From Paramecium octaurelia (Eukaryota > Ciliophora > Oligohymenophorea > Peniculida > Parameciidae), in the NCBI GenBank assembly GCA_905182995.1, contig CAJJDP010000006.1, positions 835,502-899,501 on the forward strand: a stretch of 64,000 bases of DNA, read 5' to 3'. The position numbers were made by a program, and so were the translations under genes. Each line of letters starts with the position of its first letter. Position 1 is the stretch's first letter. The notes beneath the pieces were generated by a model that was not told the DNA's origin, searched no databases, and saw nothing but the letters and a program-made list of their open reading frames with translations. This document shows, one piece after another, positions 22,315-34,653 of the stretch.

Positions 22315-23367
22315 TCATTATTATTCAGCAGCTCTTCTTTCGGCTAATCTTTCCAATTCTTAGACCAAAACTAATTCTTATCTTCTTCCTGCAGTGACGG
22401 CTTCATATTCAACATCGAAGCTGTGGCACAAGTCGGCAGCATCATCCCATAAAGTTTAGTTTCTTTATTTCTTGTTGGTGGCGGCTTAAGCAACTGCGGT
22501 TTAGACGGAGATAACTCCTTATAAGTTTTCAGCCTTGTTGGCTAATCTTCCCTTTGAGTCATCAAGTCTGGCTTATGAAGCAAGATATAAATCCTTTTAT
22601 TAGGCGAAGAGACCTAAGGCGTTGGTGTTTTCAGCGGTGTATGAGGCCCAAGCTTCTTCAACGTTGTTTCTCAAGGTTTACAATAATTGGGCGAGTCTTT
22701 CAGCAGCACCTACTGAGTCTTCTTCTTATGTGATTTAAGCCAAAGCAGCCAATGGGGCCATGAAAGCCTTGTTCATCTTGGTGGCAACTGATGATTTCAT
22801 CAATTTGGTGGTCATTTCGGCAACTTAGATCAAACTGGCTCCTCCTTTAGCTAAAGCGGCGGCCAAATCAAGAGAGTCATCGATGGCGTTGATGGCATCG
22901 TTGAATGTGACTGCACCTCTGTTGTATGATTGGGTGTCTTCCTTTCTGGCGTCGTTGATGAGTCCGACGTGTAATGAAACGGTGTTCAAGATGTTTTCAA
23001 CTTCACCGAGGGTGGCTTAGGTCTTCTTCAATAAGATGTTTGAGGTCTTCAAGATACCGTTGGCGATTTTGAGTGTACCAGTAGCATCTTCAACTTCAGC
23101 TCTTCTGTAAGCAATTTCGCTATCGCATTCAGCCTTTTAAGCTCCATAGACTTCATCGTGTGTTCCTTATTCTTAGGCGACTGCAGATTTGAAGTTATCA
23201 AGAACTCCCTTGATTGTGTCAAGTGGTGAGTGGGCTTTGATTTTGTTTTCGACTTCAACCATGATGTTCATGATGCTTCTCTTTCCACCGTATGTGAGTG
23301 GGAATTTTTGCACCATACCAGCGTTAGCGAGAGCTAATACAACCAACAATGTGATAGCAACTTTCAT
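22315..23367 (-). CDS. Trichocyst matrix protein (TMP family)
   Basis: Intron-free 350-residue frame. The signal peptide MKVAITLLVVLALANA is followed by long acidic heptad helices with the TMP hallmark EQGTHDEVYGAQKAECDSE. The second half is similar in style (EEDSVGAAERLAQLL; EYEAVTAGRRQE). TMP precursors are cleaved and crystallise as the dense core of the trichocyst, the regulated secretory organelle. The frame uses noticeably more G and C and favours GCC, GTC, AAG and TTC, unlike its neighbours, as expected for a very highly expressed gene. No intron is needed. Confidence 0.85.
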
Positions 23368-23551
23368 TAAAAATATTAATGTTTATTTCAAACTCTATCC
23401 TTGCCTTTAAATACATAAAAAAATTAGAACTAATTCAAAAACGGATATAAAAATTTATACATCAATACATTATTTGATACGATTCTAACTTTATTCATCT
23501 CAATCTTCATACAATTTGAGGAGAATTACACCTGTAACCCAAGATATTCGC

Positions 23552-23809
23552 ATGAAAATCTTATTAACGAAGGATTATGACACCAAAGAAGTAACTATAA
23601 CATGGAGAAATAAAAAAGAAAAATCTTATTTTTTAAATCACTATTTTGATATTACAATTACAGATTAACTCAGAAAAGGATCTCATATTGTTCGATAATC
23701 ACTTCCAAAATTTTACATTCCTCTATCCCTTCATGAGTAATTTATAAAAATAAGAGATCTTTTGACATTTATTTTAATGAAATAAGATTATGAGCTATTC
23801 TAATATTGA
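23552..23809 (+). CDS. Small hypothetical ORF (85 aa)
   Basis: ATG 23552 opens MKILLTKDYDTKEVTITWRN and ends at TGA 23807. The same frame stays open far upstream, and an intron-like stretch (GTATAATATA...TTTTTAG, 21 nt) lies near 23876, so this may be an internal exon of a larger gene that converges on the PHD gene. No homology recognised. It could equally be spacer. Confidence 0.3.
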
Positions 23810-23955
23810 TACAATCCAATAATTAGATGTACCTTGCATTACTCAATTCATTAATCATTAAGAATATGTATAATATATTTATTTTTAGATTTCCTATCTT
23901 GAGTTAAGAAATTAGTGACAATTTACTATAATAATAATGTGAAAATATATTAGAA

Positions 23956-26850
23956 TCACTCTTTTGGTAGATAGTCTTGTGAAGTTTTTATATTTTGTGT
24001 ACTATTTAGTTTTTCTTGAGTATCTGGGACTTCTAATTTATTGTCCGGATCTTCGACTGATTCTGTTTTACTTGGAGTTTTCACATGTTCATCGTTTTTT
24101 TTATTTTTATCTGTTCCTTCATTTTGAGTTTCAATTTATATACAATTAGTTTCTTTGGAAGTAATTTCTTTTTTTAATTTTTTAGCATTATAATGATTAG
24201 GAAATTCTAAATGATCAAAATTTGAATTATTATTTTGATCCTCAAATTATATTTGTTACTCTAATTTTTATTCTTATTCTGCACTCTCTAATATTGGCTT
24301 ATTGTTTTCTTCAATCAACCTAGACTACTTCAATTCATTCATTCTAATTTTTCGAGATTCATTTAATGAGCATTTGTCTGCTAATTCCCTTTATAGTTTA
24401 AATGAGGCATCCTTAAACACATTTGCATACCCATTATATATTTCAACTTACTTTTCTTTGGGTAAATCATCTATGCATAGAAAACAGTAGAAATTCATTT
24501 TACCAATTTCTTCATTAGGAATCATGATATCTAGACAATCAAAATGAAACCACTCCTCACAGGATTCACAACAAATCATCGGATCTCCATCTTTAAATTT
24601 GCCTCTGCAAACACAATATAAATTGTCATCTCTTTAATAATATTCATCCCCTACTAATTCTATGATTATTTCCTTTTTCTAATCAACTTTCTTGCTTTTT
24701 TTGAATTTCTTTAACATTAGCATATCTATTAATTTTGCTTACTTTTTTTGAGGATTTAATTCTTGCATGAATTTACTTGCTCTTCTTCTCAACTTTTCAT
24801 ACATTTTATAAATGATATCCTTCTCGTAATCTCTATATTTAAAGAACTTCCATAACTCATCAGTTGCAGTAATGGTACTTTTATAGAATTATGTAATTAT
24901 TTATCCATTCTAATCAACCTTACTTTAATATACTTCTGGTAGTTTAGTTAGGTAATACTATTTTTATTATTTCAATTAAGGTTCTGATACAGACTCAAAA
25001 ACATATTTGCCCTATTCAAGTCTCAAATTTACAACCATTTTTTAATCTAAAATCTAATCTATGAATTCTTTTAATTTAGTTGCAAAATCTACTAAATCAA
25101 ATTCATTCTCTTAGTATTCCTGCATTTCCAATTTTAATTGTGCTTCCTTGGAATTTTTCGTTTTTTTAACTCTTTATTGAGACTTTTTGTGGACAGACTT
25201 GCATTTTTCGTAAGCTCTAAAAAAATCAATGATTTCTCTTTCATATAATCTTTGTTTTGATTCCAATATTCGTTTGACTTTGAGTGGCACATGTTTTTAA
25301 CAAAATATCTAATAATCTGTTTTAGTATTAACAATAGTTTGGGTTAAGAATATTCCTGATCTTCTGGCACATTCAACATGAAATCCTGTTTAGCAATTGC
25401 CTCTAGCACATTAAATGCACATCCCAGCCTTTTTGATATTGCACAAACTACAATTAAGAATAAATCTCTTTTGGTTGATGTTATCAACTCCTCTTAATAT
25501 GTCTTACTTTTCATCTAGAAAACATTCAGGAGACCAATAAAAACATGATAAATGAATCCACACCTTTTGTGGTTAGGGTTCTTTGATGTCCTTATTGTTC
25601 TCAAGATCTCTAATATCTCTGTTTGGTAATTTACTAAAATCATAATACAGTTCTTAATCATCATCTATTTGTTAAACTATTTATGTTATTAATAAACTTA
25701 CATAATTTAGAAACTAAATCGTTTTTCATCATAGTTTCCCCTTAAGATTCAAAATAGGTTTAATTTAAATGCTCAAAACTTGAAGCATCAATTTGGGTTG
25801 CCTTCATCGCTCCCCCTAGTTTTGGACATAAAGCACAACGTAAATATTATCCGTTGGGTCCAAAAGTCTAACATACATCACATATCCAATCTTCATTCGG
25901 TATCACTTCTATTAAATAACACTTCTAATGGACTGATATATTGCATTTGGAACAGAACACTATTAGATTATCGTCTGTATAGTCTCCATCATTACAAACC
26001 TAACAAAGGGCATCGTCTAAAATTGGCGATAAGTGAATTCCACCTCCTTATGTCTTTTTGCCTGTTTCCTAAGTAATAATATTCTATCCTTCTGTCTAGA
26101 TTTTGAGCTCAATTTTTTCAATATATTATTTTTCGTATTCCGTTAGACCAGAAATATCCCTTAATAGGTTATTAGATTAATCTGTTTTAATCGGGGGTTT
26201 TAATTAGGGTATATCAACTGCTAAAAAGTTTTGGAGTGCTTTTTCATTTTCCCTTTAAATTTTTTCCAATTCTAATCTAAAAATAATAAAATAATACTAC
26301 TCTTAGTTGAGAATAATATCATCTAAATCCTAAATTCTTAATTGTCTCATCTCTAAAATGAATATATCATCATTCACATCATACCCTTTTTTATTTTTCT
26401 ATTTTTTACAATCACTTAATTAATCGATAATTATACTCTTAACATGAAGTACCATTGGGTTATTCAGTTTTCTTGAGCAATTTTTGAACTTCTTAAAGGT
26501 TATGTTCAAGATAGTCATGATCACAATTGAAATACATAGCTGCAATCATAAATTGTAAAGTGGAAGGCTGCAAAAATTGTACTTGAAATTAGATTTAGTT
26601 TACTTGGATAAATAACCTTTGCATTGTTCGTGTTCTCAATATCTGTCCAATCGAACTCTCCCATTTTTTGAATAGTATGTAAGTAATTTTGATATTTTTT
26701 CGTTACCTTCTATTGCACCTCAATCATTTAATTTTCTTCGCTTTCCTCATGCAAAGTCTTGTTTACTAGTTATCTTCTCACTCTGGTTTATTTTCTCCTC
26801 TTCATAGCCGGGTCTATATTCTACATATAACTATCATAATTATGAGCCAT
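23956..26850 (-). CDS. BRPF/JADE-type PHD plus extended-PHD protein with third PHD finger
   Basis: Introns at 26582-26603, 26415-26436 (22 nt each) and 25677-25701 (25 nt) give 941 residues. A first PHD (CQVCNDGDYTDD, FCSKCNISVHQKC, WICDVC) is followed by a zinc knuckle (LRCALCPKLGGAMK) and an extended PHD (WIHLSCFYWSPEC, CSLCNIKKAGMCIQCARGNC, GFHVECARRSG). This PHD-ZnK-PHD cassette is found in BRPF, JADE and AF10 proteins. A charged helical region and a third PHD (CVCRGKFKDGDPMICC, CEEWFHFDC, CFLC) follow. No bromodomain or PWWP was seen. It probably reads histone tails within a MYST-type acetyltransferase complex. Confidence 0.85.
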
Positions 26851-27422
26851 TTATTATATACCTCTTAAAATTTGCAAAAAGTACTTTAAAATAAAAAATA
26901 ATTGCTCAGTCCTCATATAAAGAATCAATACGTTATCTTTCTCTTTTCAATATTCTCGAAAACACCCACTTCATGTAAATACAATCAATGCTATGAGGAT
27001 TTAGATACCTCCTTGTTTAATCTTATTTACATAATTCAATGTAACAACTAGAATCACTATCCTCTCAATCTAAAACAATCCCAGTTATAAAGTATTATTC
27101 TTAAAAATAAGTATTTAATATATCTTTATTTATAAAATTTTAATAAATTAAACTTTCTATACAGAATAAATCAATTCTTCAACATAAAATTATTTAAGAT
27201 CCTTTGGTATATTAAAGCAGTCGTCCTTTTTTTGAGTTATTTCTTTCTATTTTCATTTTTAATTACAATTTTACTTTATAGCAAAAACATAATTCATATA
27301 TTTTAATATATGCATTATTTATGAATTCAAAGTTATAAAAGGGTAATAGTAAATATGATTAATTTAATTGAATCAAAATAACTGAATTTATAATGCTAAT
27401 ATAATATATATATATATAATAA
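26851..27422. other. AT-rich intergenic region with (TA)n run
   Basis: 570 bp upstream of the PHD gene and downstream of the propeller-like gene. It has weakly open frames without protein-like composition and an alternating TA tract near 27404-27420. No gene called. Confidence 0.45.
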
Positions 27423-28412
27423 TCATATAATTTGTTGTAATTATTTCCTAATTTACAACCCTTCATAAATTTATATCTAGATGAACTGCTCTAATTTTAT
27501 CAATGCTACAAAGACATTTCCATTTTGTCCCAATAAAATGTTTATTGCAGACAAATTTAATTTTTCAAAATTAAAATTCTTCTATTATTAATTTTCTCTA
27601 TGCCAAAATTGAATATATTATTCTGAATTTTATGTAGGTTCATCTAATTGAAAGAAATAATTTAAAGATGACTGGGTAATACGTTTCGTTATTCTCTCAT
27701 CTTCATAAGCTATAAATTCTCTTTCTGGATAGGTTATCATCCACACTGCTCCATTAACAAATGCCTTTATTTCATTTCCTTAAAAGCATGAATAATGAGG
27801 CTTGATTTCACAATCATAGAAAGCTGGTTTTTCTTTTATCCATGTTTTAGGATCCTCTCTCCAAAAATAAACAGTTGAGTCTGTTACTTCAGCTAACACA
27901 TCCTTTTCATAACCATATGTCAGACAATCCATATAGTCATTGAAATTAAAGATCTTTTTATTTATAATTTTAAAATTTTGACCCAATCTTTTGATGATGT
28001 AAAAGGTATGTTAACGATCTATAAAGATTTGATTCTTAAAAAAAAAGCAGTTGATTTCTGATGTAATATCAATTTGTCTTTATAGATCTAAAGTACTTCT
28101 TAATAACCAATTTGAATTCACGTGTAATCTAAGCCAAGTGTATATATATCTTTTGGAGACATCGTACATAATCAAAATGTTTCCGCTTTCATTCAAATTA
28201 AGTTTAAAGGGTTGACCTATACCAGCGATTGAAAATTATTATTCTCTAGATTTCCAATTGCCATCCAATCTGTCGAGTGTTAGAAATCTATTCCCATTTA
28301 GTTATAACCATAAGACAATTGATTTTTCATTGGCACTAATTGAGAATTTAACTAAATTAGGCTCACCCTCTATTTAGAATTGAGATACTTATTAAAATAA
28401 TTGCTAAAACAT
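27423..28412 (-). CDS. Propeller-like protein, unknown function (329 aa)
   Basis: One frame without introns from ATG 28412 to TGA 27423. The sequence repeats a W/Y-rich beta pattern about every 40-50 residues: SIVLWLQLNGNRFLTLDRLD, ILIMYDVSKRYIYTWLRL, STVYFWREDPKTWIKE and GAVWMITYPEREFIAY. This suggests a WD-like beta-propeller whose repeats lack the classical GH and WD dipeptides. Ciliates have many such divergent propellers. The family is not assigned. Confidence 0.65.
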
Positions 28413-28751
28413 TATAAAAGAAAATAATGAACCAATATATTTAATAAAGTGATTTCTTTAAATTAGTATTAAAATTGTATTCAATTGATAATGTTTCAAT
28501 CGTAAAATTAATCACAGTGGTCTTATATTTTAGTATTACCTGAATAAAAATTGAGTAATATTTTGGTAAGTGTTGCAGAAGAAAATTACACCATCAATAT
28601 TAAAAAGAAGGTTCTCCTTTGATAGAACTGATCGAATAGTGAATAAAATAATTAATTGATATGAATATATATTAATAAATGAAATAATTTTATTGTAGTT
28701 TATTAGCGTATATTTAAAGGAATATAATAAGAGATTAAGATATTAATAAAA
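28413..28751. other. Divergent intergenic region
   Basis: 339 bp between the propeller-like gene and the alveolin. It contains the 13-mer GGTAAGTGTTGCA near 28565, shared with 32047. Otherwise nothing recognised. Confidence 0.4.
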
Positions 28752-30125
28752 ATGTCATAACTTCCCTAATAAGGATAGGAATCGAAGCCTCATTCTAATT
28801 TGCCTTAATAAAATATTCCATAAGGCTAGAATCAGAATCAGTTCATACCTCAATAAGGAATTCCAAATCAAATTTTCCCTTAGGCTCAACCATAATATGT
28901 GGTTCCTGCCTAAAATTTAGGAAGAGCTCCAATAAGTGGATTTCCAGCATAACAGCTTCCATATTAATAGCAATAAGGATTATAACCCTTGCCTCAATCA
29001 TAGATAATAGGATAAACTGGTGCTCCCTATCAGACTGGTCCAGTGTAATTAAGTTCACATATATTGACTGAATAAGCCATAAAAGGAGAATCGAGAATTG
29101 AATATGTGCCATATGAGAGAGTAGTCACCGAATATGAGGAAGTGAGAAGGTAAGTGTAGGTGCCAATAACACGATAAATAACTGATTATTATGCGGTTTA
29201 ATATGAAATTGAATATATTCCATAAGTAATATAAGAAAAATAAATTGGTAATAATTTATTATTAACAATAAGAATATGTACCAGTAGAAAGGATCTAAGA
29301 GAGAACAGAATATTACACAGTATAAAAATAAAATATTTTGCCTGTAAGAATATCAATTATAATTAAAGGCTCAGACAAATCTAGCATAATCCTAAACTAT
29401 TCAAACTCAGAGAGTATAACAACAGATAGTGGTAAGAATATCTTAATTTCCTATTAGACTCAATAAGCTCAACAATATGTGACAGTCGCTTAACAGCCCC
29501 AAGTTACCACCTATTAGGCTCCTCCAATTCAAACGACAGCAGTTCTACCACCACCTCCAGTTTAACAACCAATAACAAGCACTTTGATTTAACCTCCAAT
29601 TACTACAACAATATAACGACCACCTGTTGTATAAAACACTGTAATTCCATAAACTCAGTTGGCTTCCACATATGTTCAATAATAGCCTGCTATTGTCACA
29701 GGTTAATTACAGTCAGTTCCATAAACCATTCAAACTGCAAGTGTTGTACCATAAACAATTTAAACAACCAGTGTTATTCCATAGACAAGAACTTTGAGCA
29801 AACCACCAACAACTATCATTCAACCATAAACAACAATACCTCAAGCATCAATTCCTTTGGCAACTACCACAGCTTTACCTGGTTAATTAGCTTAAACTGC
29901 TGTGCCCTCATCTATTTATAAGGACTTCCAAAGATTGCCAGCCTAAGGGAATTCACTTTACAGAAAAACTTTACCACCCATCTAACCTGGATAATTAGCA
30001 CAAACAGCCCCACCTATATAAGTATATTATCCTTTAACAATCAGGTTCCAACATAACCTTAGTAACCATAAAAGCCGGCCAAACAAGATAAGGATAAGAC
30101 ATTCTTAGAAAGGCTTTTCGAGTGA
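28752..30125 (+). CDS. Alveolin-domain cortical protein
   Basis: Four introns (29248-29272, 29344-29368, 29432-29457, 30022-30044) give 424 residues. Residues 1-110 are Pro/Gln-rich. Residues about 117-182 carry valine/tyrosine/proline-rich alveolin repeats: EYVPYERVVTEYEEV, YEIEYIPQVIQEK, EYVPVERIQERTEYYTV. The rest is a low-complexity Pro/Thr/Gln/Val tail. Alveolins build the network under the alveolar sacs (inner membrane complex in apicomplexans, epiplasm in ciliates). Introns 2 and 3 together remove 51 nt; reading through both also stays open but loses the repetitive tail pattern, so splicing is preferred. Confidence 0.85.
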
Positions 30126-30985
30126 ATTATAATAAAAAAATGAATATAATCAATAATAATCAAGAATTCACTATTCTCAAATAGAATATTCTATATAAAT
30201 TCGAATTTATTATATTATTATTTAAAGAAATCCAATAATAATTTAAACTCCCACTTATTCTAATTAATTTGTTCATAAGTAATTACATTTTCTGAAATCT
30301 TGTTTGGAAATATAAATCAGAACATATATATAAATCTCTCGCCATACTAATAACTAATTTGTTGTCCATTTAAAAAGTGTAGAAGCTAGAAATTGTGCAT
30401 TCAAACTAAAATATTTCGATTAGAAATATCAAGCTGATGCATATTATCAATCAATTAAACCAGATCTAAGTAAAGATAAGAAAAATGACTATCTAATATT
30501 ATCTAAATATTAGGTTGAATATTAACACTTTATAGATAATCTTTTCAGATTTGTAGGTGGATTTGTAAATAACACAAAAACATTTCTACTTTGATATCAT
30601 ACTTGATTACTGATAATTCATGATCACGAATTTAAAACTTAGAGAACAGACTAATTGTCCTACGAAGAGGTAAGTATTCGAAAATCTTTCTGAAGCATCT
30701 TGTAATGAAGGTAAAATGCGATTGTATTTTAAGATTCACATGACAATTTAGTATTGACATTGCTATCAATATTATGATTTTATTCTATATAATCAAAACA
30801 TAATATAATTATTATTATATAATACAATACATATATTTGATTGTTCTATGGCTTAAAATCAATCAATCAAATTTATAAAACTCAGTACTTTATTAGTATT
30901 AGATCTGCAAGCACTATATTCTTTATCAGGCTCAGTTTTTATTGTTTGTGTGTAATATTTCATGTATTTGTTTTGGTTTTATGAT
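30126..30985. other. Mostly non-coding spacer with one ORF fragment
   Basis: 860 bp between the alveolin and a minus-strand coiled-coil gene. Apart from the fragment at 30370-30594 it is AT-rich and shows no gene. Confidence 0.4.
30370..30594 (+). pseudogene. Protein-like ORF fragment without a start
   Basis: An open frame ending at TGA 30592 reads KSVEARNCAFKLKYFDQKYQ and later FIDNLFRFVGGFVNNTK, a composition typical of coding DNA. No upstream ATG can be joined to it by an obvious intron. It may be a gene remnant or the last exon of an unresolved gene. Confidence 0.25.
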
Positions 30986-31710
30986 TCACAATTTTCTATT
31001 CTTTCTAACGACTTTAACACACATCTATTATTTTTCATTTTGAACTTCTGCATTCGCTCCAAAGTAATTTAATGTTTCACAAAATCTTAATTCAGAGATT
31101 TTCTATTTATTTGGGGTTCACTTAACATAATTGCTAATTATATACATCGACTTTATTCGTTCTCTCAGTCTAGAATTTTGTTTAGATACTTCGCGATCGA
31201 ATTGCAGCTAAAACTGTTTCCTAGAACTATATATTTTTAGGTCATTTAATTGTAATTTTGGCTCAGTTTTCTGTATCGATCTCAATCGTTAAGATAGTAA
31301 TTCATTTTTTGCTTATATTTGTTACTCTTGGATTTGATGATTTCTCTTTCTCATCCGTTGCTAAAACCCTGTGATTTGATCAATTAGCTTCGAATAATCA
31401 GAGTCGTTATAGCTTGAACCCCTTACTTAAGCAATTCTTCTTTGGTGACTTTTAAACTATACTCTTTATTCAAACACTTAATGAAATGACAAATAATCTC
31501 TTTTAATCATATTAATAAGGGTTCTAAACCATTTCATATTAGCAATCACAAAAATCTCCTGTAGCATCTACACTTTCCCAAGGATTTGATCACATACTCA
31601 ATAATTGCATTGAGAGATGCCAAATTGAGATGGTTATAATAGAAAATGTTGAAAAACTCAAAGCTTTACATAAATAACTCAAATGAATATGACTATTTGA
31701 TGATGGCCAT
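30986..31710 (-). CDS. Basic coiled-coil protein, unknown function (224 aa)
   Basis: Exons 31710-31550, 31523-31127 and 31102-30986 join through 26-nt (31524-31549) and 24-nt (31103-31126) introns. The N-terminal 55 residues are helical and hydrophobic-aromatic (FELFMQSFEFFNIFYYNHL). The middle is an Arg/Gln-rich helix (FQQRMRKRNHQIQEQQIQAK). I do not recognise the family. The first intron has a GTGATT donor, weaker than its neighbours, so exon 1 is the least certain part. Confidence 0.6.
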
Positions 31711-32093
31711 AAAAGATGTAGACTCTTTAACTAATCAACACATTGGTGCCTAATATTTTAATTATTATTATTATATAGGACGATCGTTGAGTTCAACATC
31801 AAAATGTAACACCATTTATCTATTAATCGTGATATTATTACTCCCTAAACAGAGAGATTGAAATAATTAAAAAATACACATAAGTTTATACTCCTCTAAA
31901 TCTATGGGTACTCAGAGATAACGAATCTTGAATCTTACAATGCAAACTTCCCTTCTCTCTTAATTTTAATTGAGAGGATTCAGTTTCTTTGGAAACTCTA
32001 AAGAAACTTCCTTTTTGGATATTTATATTCCAATAAAAATATTTGGGTAAGTGTTGCAAATATACATAGAAACAAATTTATATGTATAATCGA
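31711..32093. other. Spacer with inverted repeats
   Basis: 383 bp upstream of the coiled-coil gene. It holds a 9-bp perfect inverted repeat (AGTTTCTTT at 31982-31990 and AAAGAAACT at about 32000-32008) and, just before it, CTCTC...GAGAG arms around an AT core. It also contains GGTAAGTGTTGCA near 32047. It may include a structured RNA; no known RNA family was recognised. Confidence 0.35.
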
Positions 32094-32728
32094 TCATTGA
32101 AATGAGGGTGGCTATAACTCAAGAACTTTGAAAAAGTTCATAAAATGCATTTATTAGGAAGAATTTAGAGAATAAAACAGTTCGCTAAAATCTCTTGCAT
32201 CTACGAAATTGTGTCTCACCCATTTCTTGAGATAGCAAATGGTTTTGAGTTTGTCTTTCATTTTATCGATATCTTTTCTTAATTTATGAGTTAAGGCTCT
32301 TTTGTATTTTTCACAGAGTTCTTGGTTGTAGTTCGTCATAACTTTAGGTTTGATTACCTAGTGTTTTTTATTGCGATTTTCTTTGGCTAGATAATTTTCA
32401 TAAGGAACTCTAATCTTGTCCCCATTACTGATCAATTACTTTAATAATTGGATATTCTCAGTAGTGAATTACTCTAATCCATCTTACAACAGGATATGTC
32501 TTTTCCTTAAGGATATGAATTGTAATACTTGCAACCAACTTGATTACATTGACCTAAGAAATTGTAGATGGCACAAACGTAAGAAAAAGAACTTGGGTCT
32601 TCTTATTAAGATTTACGCACTCTCTCATCGAAATTTGTATCACTCTAAATGTTTAAATAAGAATTTACAAGGGAACGCAAAGAGGATTCACTATTTATGC
32701 GTTCCAACTATTCGCTCTTCTGAGTCAT
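32094..32728 (-). CDS. Hypothetical basic protein (203 aa)
   Basis: A 23-nt intron (32506-32528) joins two exons. Residues about 55-75 include SYVCAIYNFLGQCNQVGCK, a small Cys cluster that does not form a known finger. The C-terminal half is a basic helix (YKRALTHKLRKDIDKMKDKL) followed by KKWVRHNFVDARDFSELFYS. No family recognised. The downstream gene on the same strand ends 384 bp away. Confidence 0.65.
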
Positions 32729-32876
32729 TATTTCTCCCTCCTCGTATTAAGAGTCCATAAAATAAATAATAATTTTATTCAAAGAAGAACAACAAAAATA
32801 AATTAAGAATATTCGAAATATAATATATAGTTTGATACATATTAACTTAAAGAACATAAGTATATAAAATAACAAA

Positions 32877-34267
32877 ATGAGTGGATAAGCATGTGATCCT
32901 GATAAGGGATGCTGGCTATTGAGTGATTGTGAATGGAATGAACTCAGCTTTACATGTGTTCGTGATCCTATTTTGGAATTGACACCATACACAGGTTTTG
33001 TTTATTCCTTGATTCCGATATTTCTTGGAATCGGAATATTGGGTGGGTTAGGAAGCGGAATGGTTAAAAGGCCTATATTGAATCTCCTGTTAAATTATCC
33101 GAATAACATTGCAACTCAGGTCGGAGATAGCTTTCTATTCACAACCACATCTCTGAATTTATTCTTTTTGTTTTTTGAAAAGTATCTTTAAATTTCATTA
33201 GAAAGACATCCCGATATCCCAGAATTGCCACTTGTTAACTTTGACATCTGTGTAATATTCAATCAAGCCATCCCTTTAGCCTGGAGTCTCGGAGCTCTCC
33301 TTTCGTAACTTTTGCCTTAACTTGCCTTATATCTCATTTAATTATGCTTTTTGATTGGAGCAACTCCTTTCCTATGGAAATTCAGTATTAAATGGTATTT
33401 ATTAAAGCATTTAGATAAAGATAACTAGAACAAGATAAGAGAAATAATAAGGTGTTTGTTTCAGAGAAAATCAAAACAAGGGAAGAAATGGCGAAGGAAA
33501 CAGATTTGGATGAAAAGTTGCTAAATAAGTATGAGGAATTTTATGTGAATGACCATAATAAAATTTAAATTAAGAACATTTGCTTTGTGATTGGGTCCTT
33601 CATAATTAATTAAACCATTGTCTTAATGAGATCAAATAATTATAATAATTCCATAATTGGATTAGACCCTTGCTCTGTGGAGAACAATTTGATTATCTTG
33701 GTCTTACTTGGAGCTAACTTTATTTACACATCCTTGGTTTATTGGAATAAAAGAAATGAAGAATATTATAAAGACTTAGTCTAATACAGACCAAAGCATA
33801 GATTTTTTACACCCAGAAAAATATTTTGGTAATATTACTTTGCAGGTTGGTTGGCTGGGTTTAGTACAGGAATTATAGGAATGGGAGGTGGTATCATTCC
33901 TGTTGCATTTTTATTGAATAATAAAATAATTGCAAGAGAGGCTGCTGCTACTGCTGCCTTTGGATCTTTTATGATCTCACTTAATAGTTTACTATAGTTA
34001 TTTTTGCAAAAGACAATAACAAATGAACAGTTGTTCACTTTTATTGGCTTAGGGGTATATACTTTTATATAATTTAAGATAATAGGGTTGCTATTATTCA
34101 CTAAACCTGCCTATATGTTAATGAATAAGTATAAGGTAGGATTTGTTGTATTAATTGTTGATATAATTCAAGTTGCAAACAATATAATTTCAATTGTGGC
34201 TTTAATTATAATCAACTCAGTCCTTTTTGGGTTTGATAAATTATTGGTATATCATTCCCACTGTTGA
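32877..34267 (+). CDS. TauE/SafE-type sulfite/anion exporter-like membrane protein
   Basis: A 23-nt intron (33385-33407) gives 455 residues up to TGA 34265. Two related halves each open with a Gly-rich TauE motif: IGILGGLGSGMVKRPI in the N-half and GFSTGIIGMGGGIIPVAF in the C-half, giving about eight to ten helices. The family moves sulfite, sulfonates or other anions; substrate unknown here. After the TGA the same frame stays open for 57 more codons with a membrane-like segment (ILMLILMKLIIYVF) and TGKLTPYSYILGVLI, which resembles the family's last helices. The annotated end is therefore suspect (see findings). Confidence 0.8.
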
Positions 34268-34653
34268 ATATTAATGTTGATTTTGATGAAATTAATAATT
34301 TATGTATTCACAAACTAAATAATATGTATTCAATAAATGATTACGGGTAAACTGACTCCCTATAGCTATATATTAGGAGTACTTATCAGAAACCGAAATT
34401 AACGTCACTTCTATACTTTAATAGATTCTCTATTATGAAGCTATAGATCCTGCTTTGCTGGTTGAGATAATAAGTATCCTTTAACTTTGAAGGGCTTAAT
34501 TAGTGATATATTTTAACATAATTAAATATAATGTTATTTTTTTATAATTATAAATATTCATTACTATAATTTAATTATTTTAGATTACTACTAACTAAAG
34601 AAAATCTCTTGAAATTAAAAAAATATAAAATTGACTATTTAATATTATATTAA
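34268..34653. other. 3' region, partly former or readthrough coding
   Basis: The first 171 bases continue the TauE frame to a second TGA at 34436-34438. The rest is AT-rich convergent spacer before the dynein light-chain gene. Confidence 0.5.

Noticed and set aside
23049..23410. Alternative ORFs over the trichocyst gene start
   Set aside because: Only the frame starting at 23367 gives a signal peptide and continuous TMP sequence.
27404..27420. (TA)n run as a telomere or microsatellite locus
   Set aside because: Too short and without telomeric G4T2/G3T3 repeats; ordinary AT-rich spacer.
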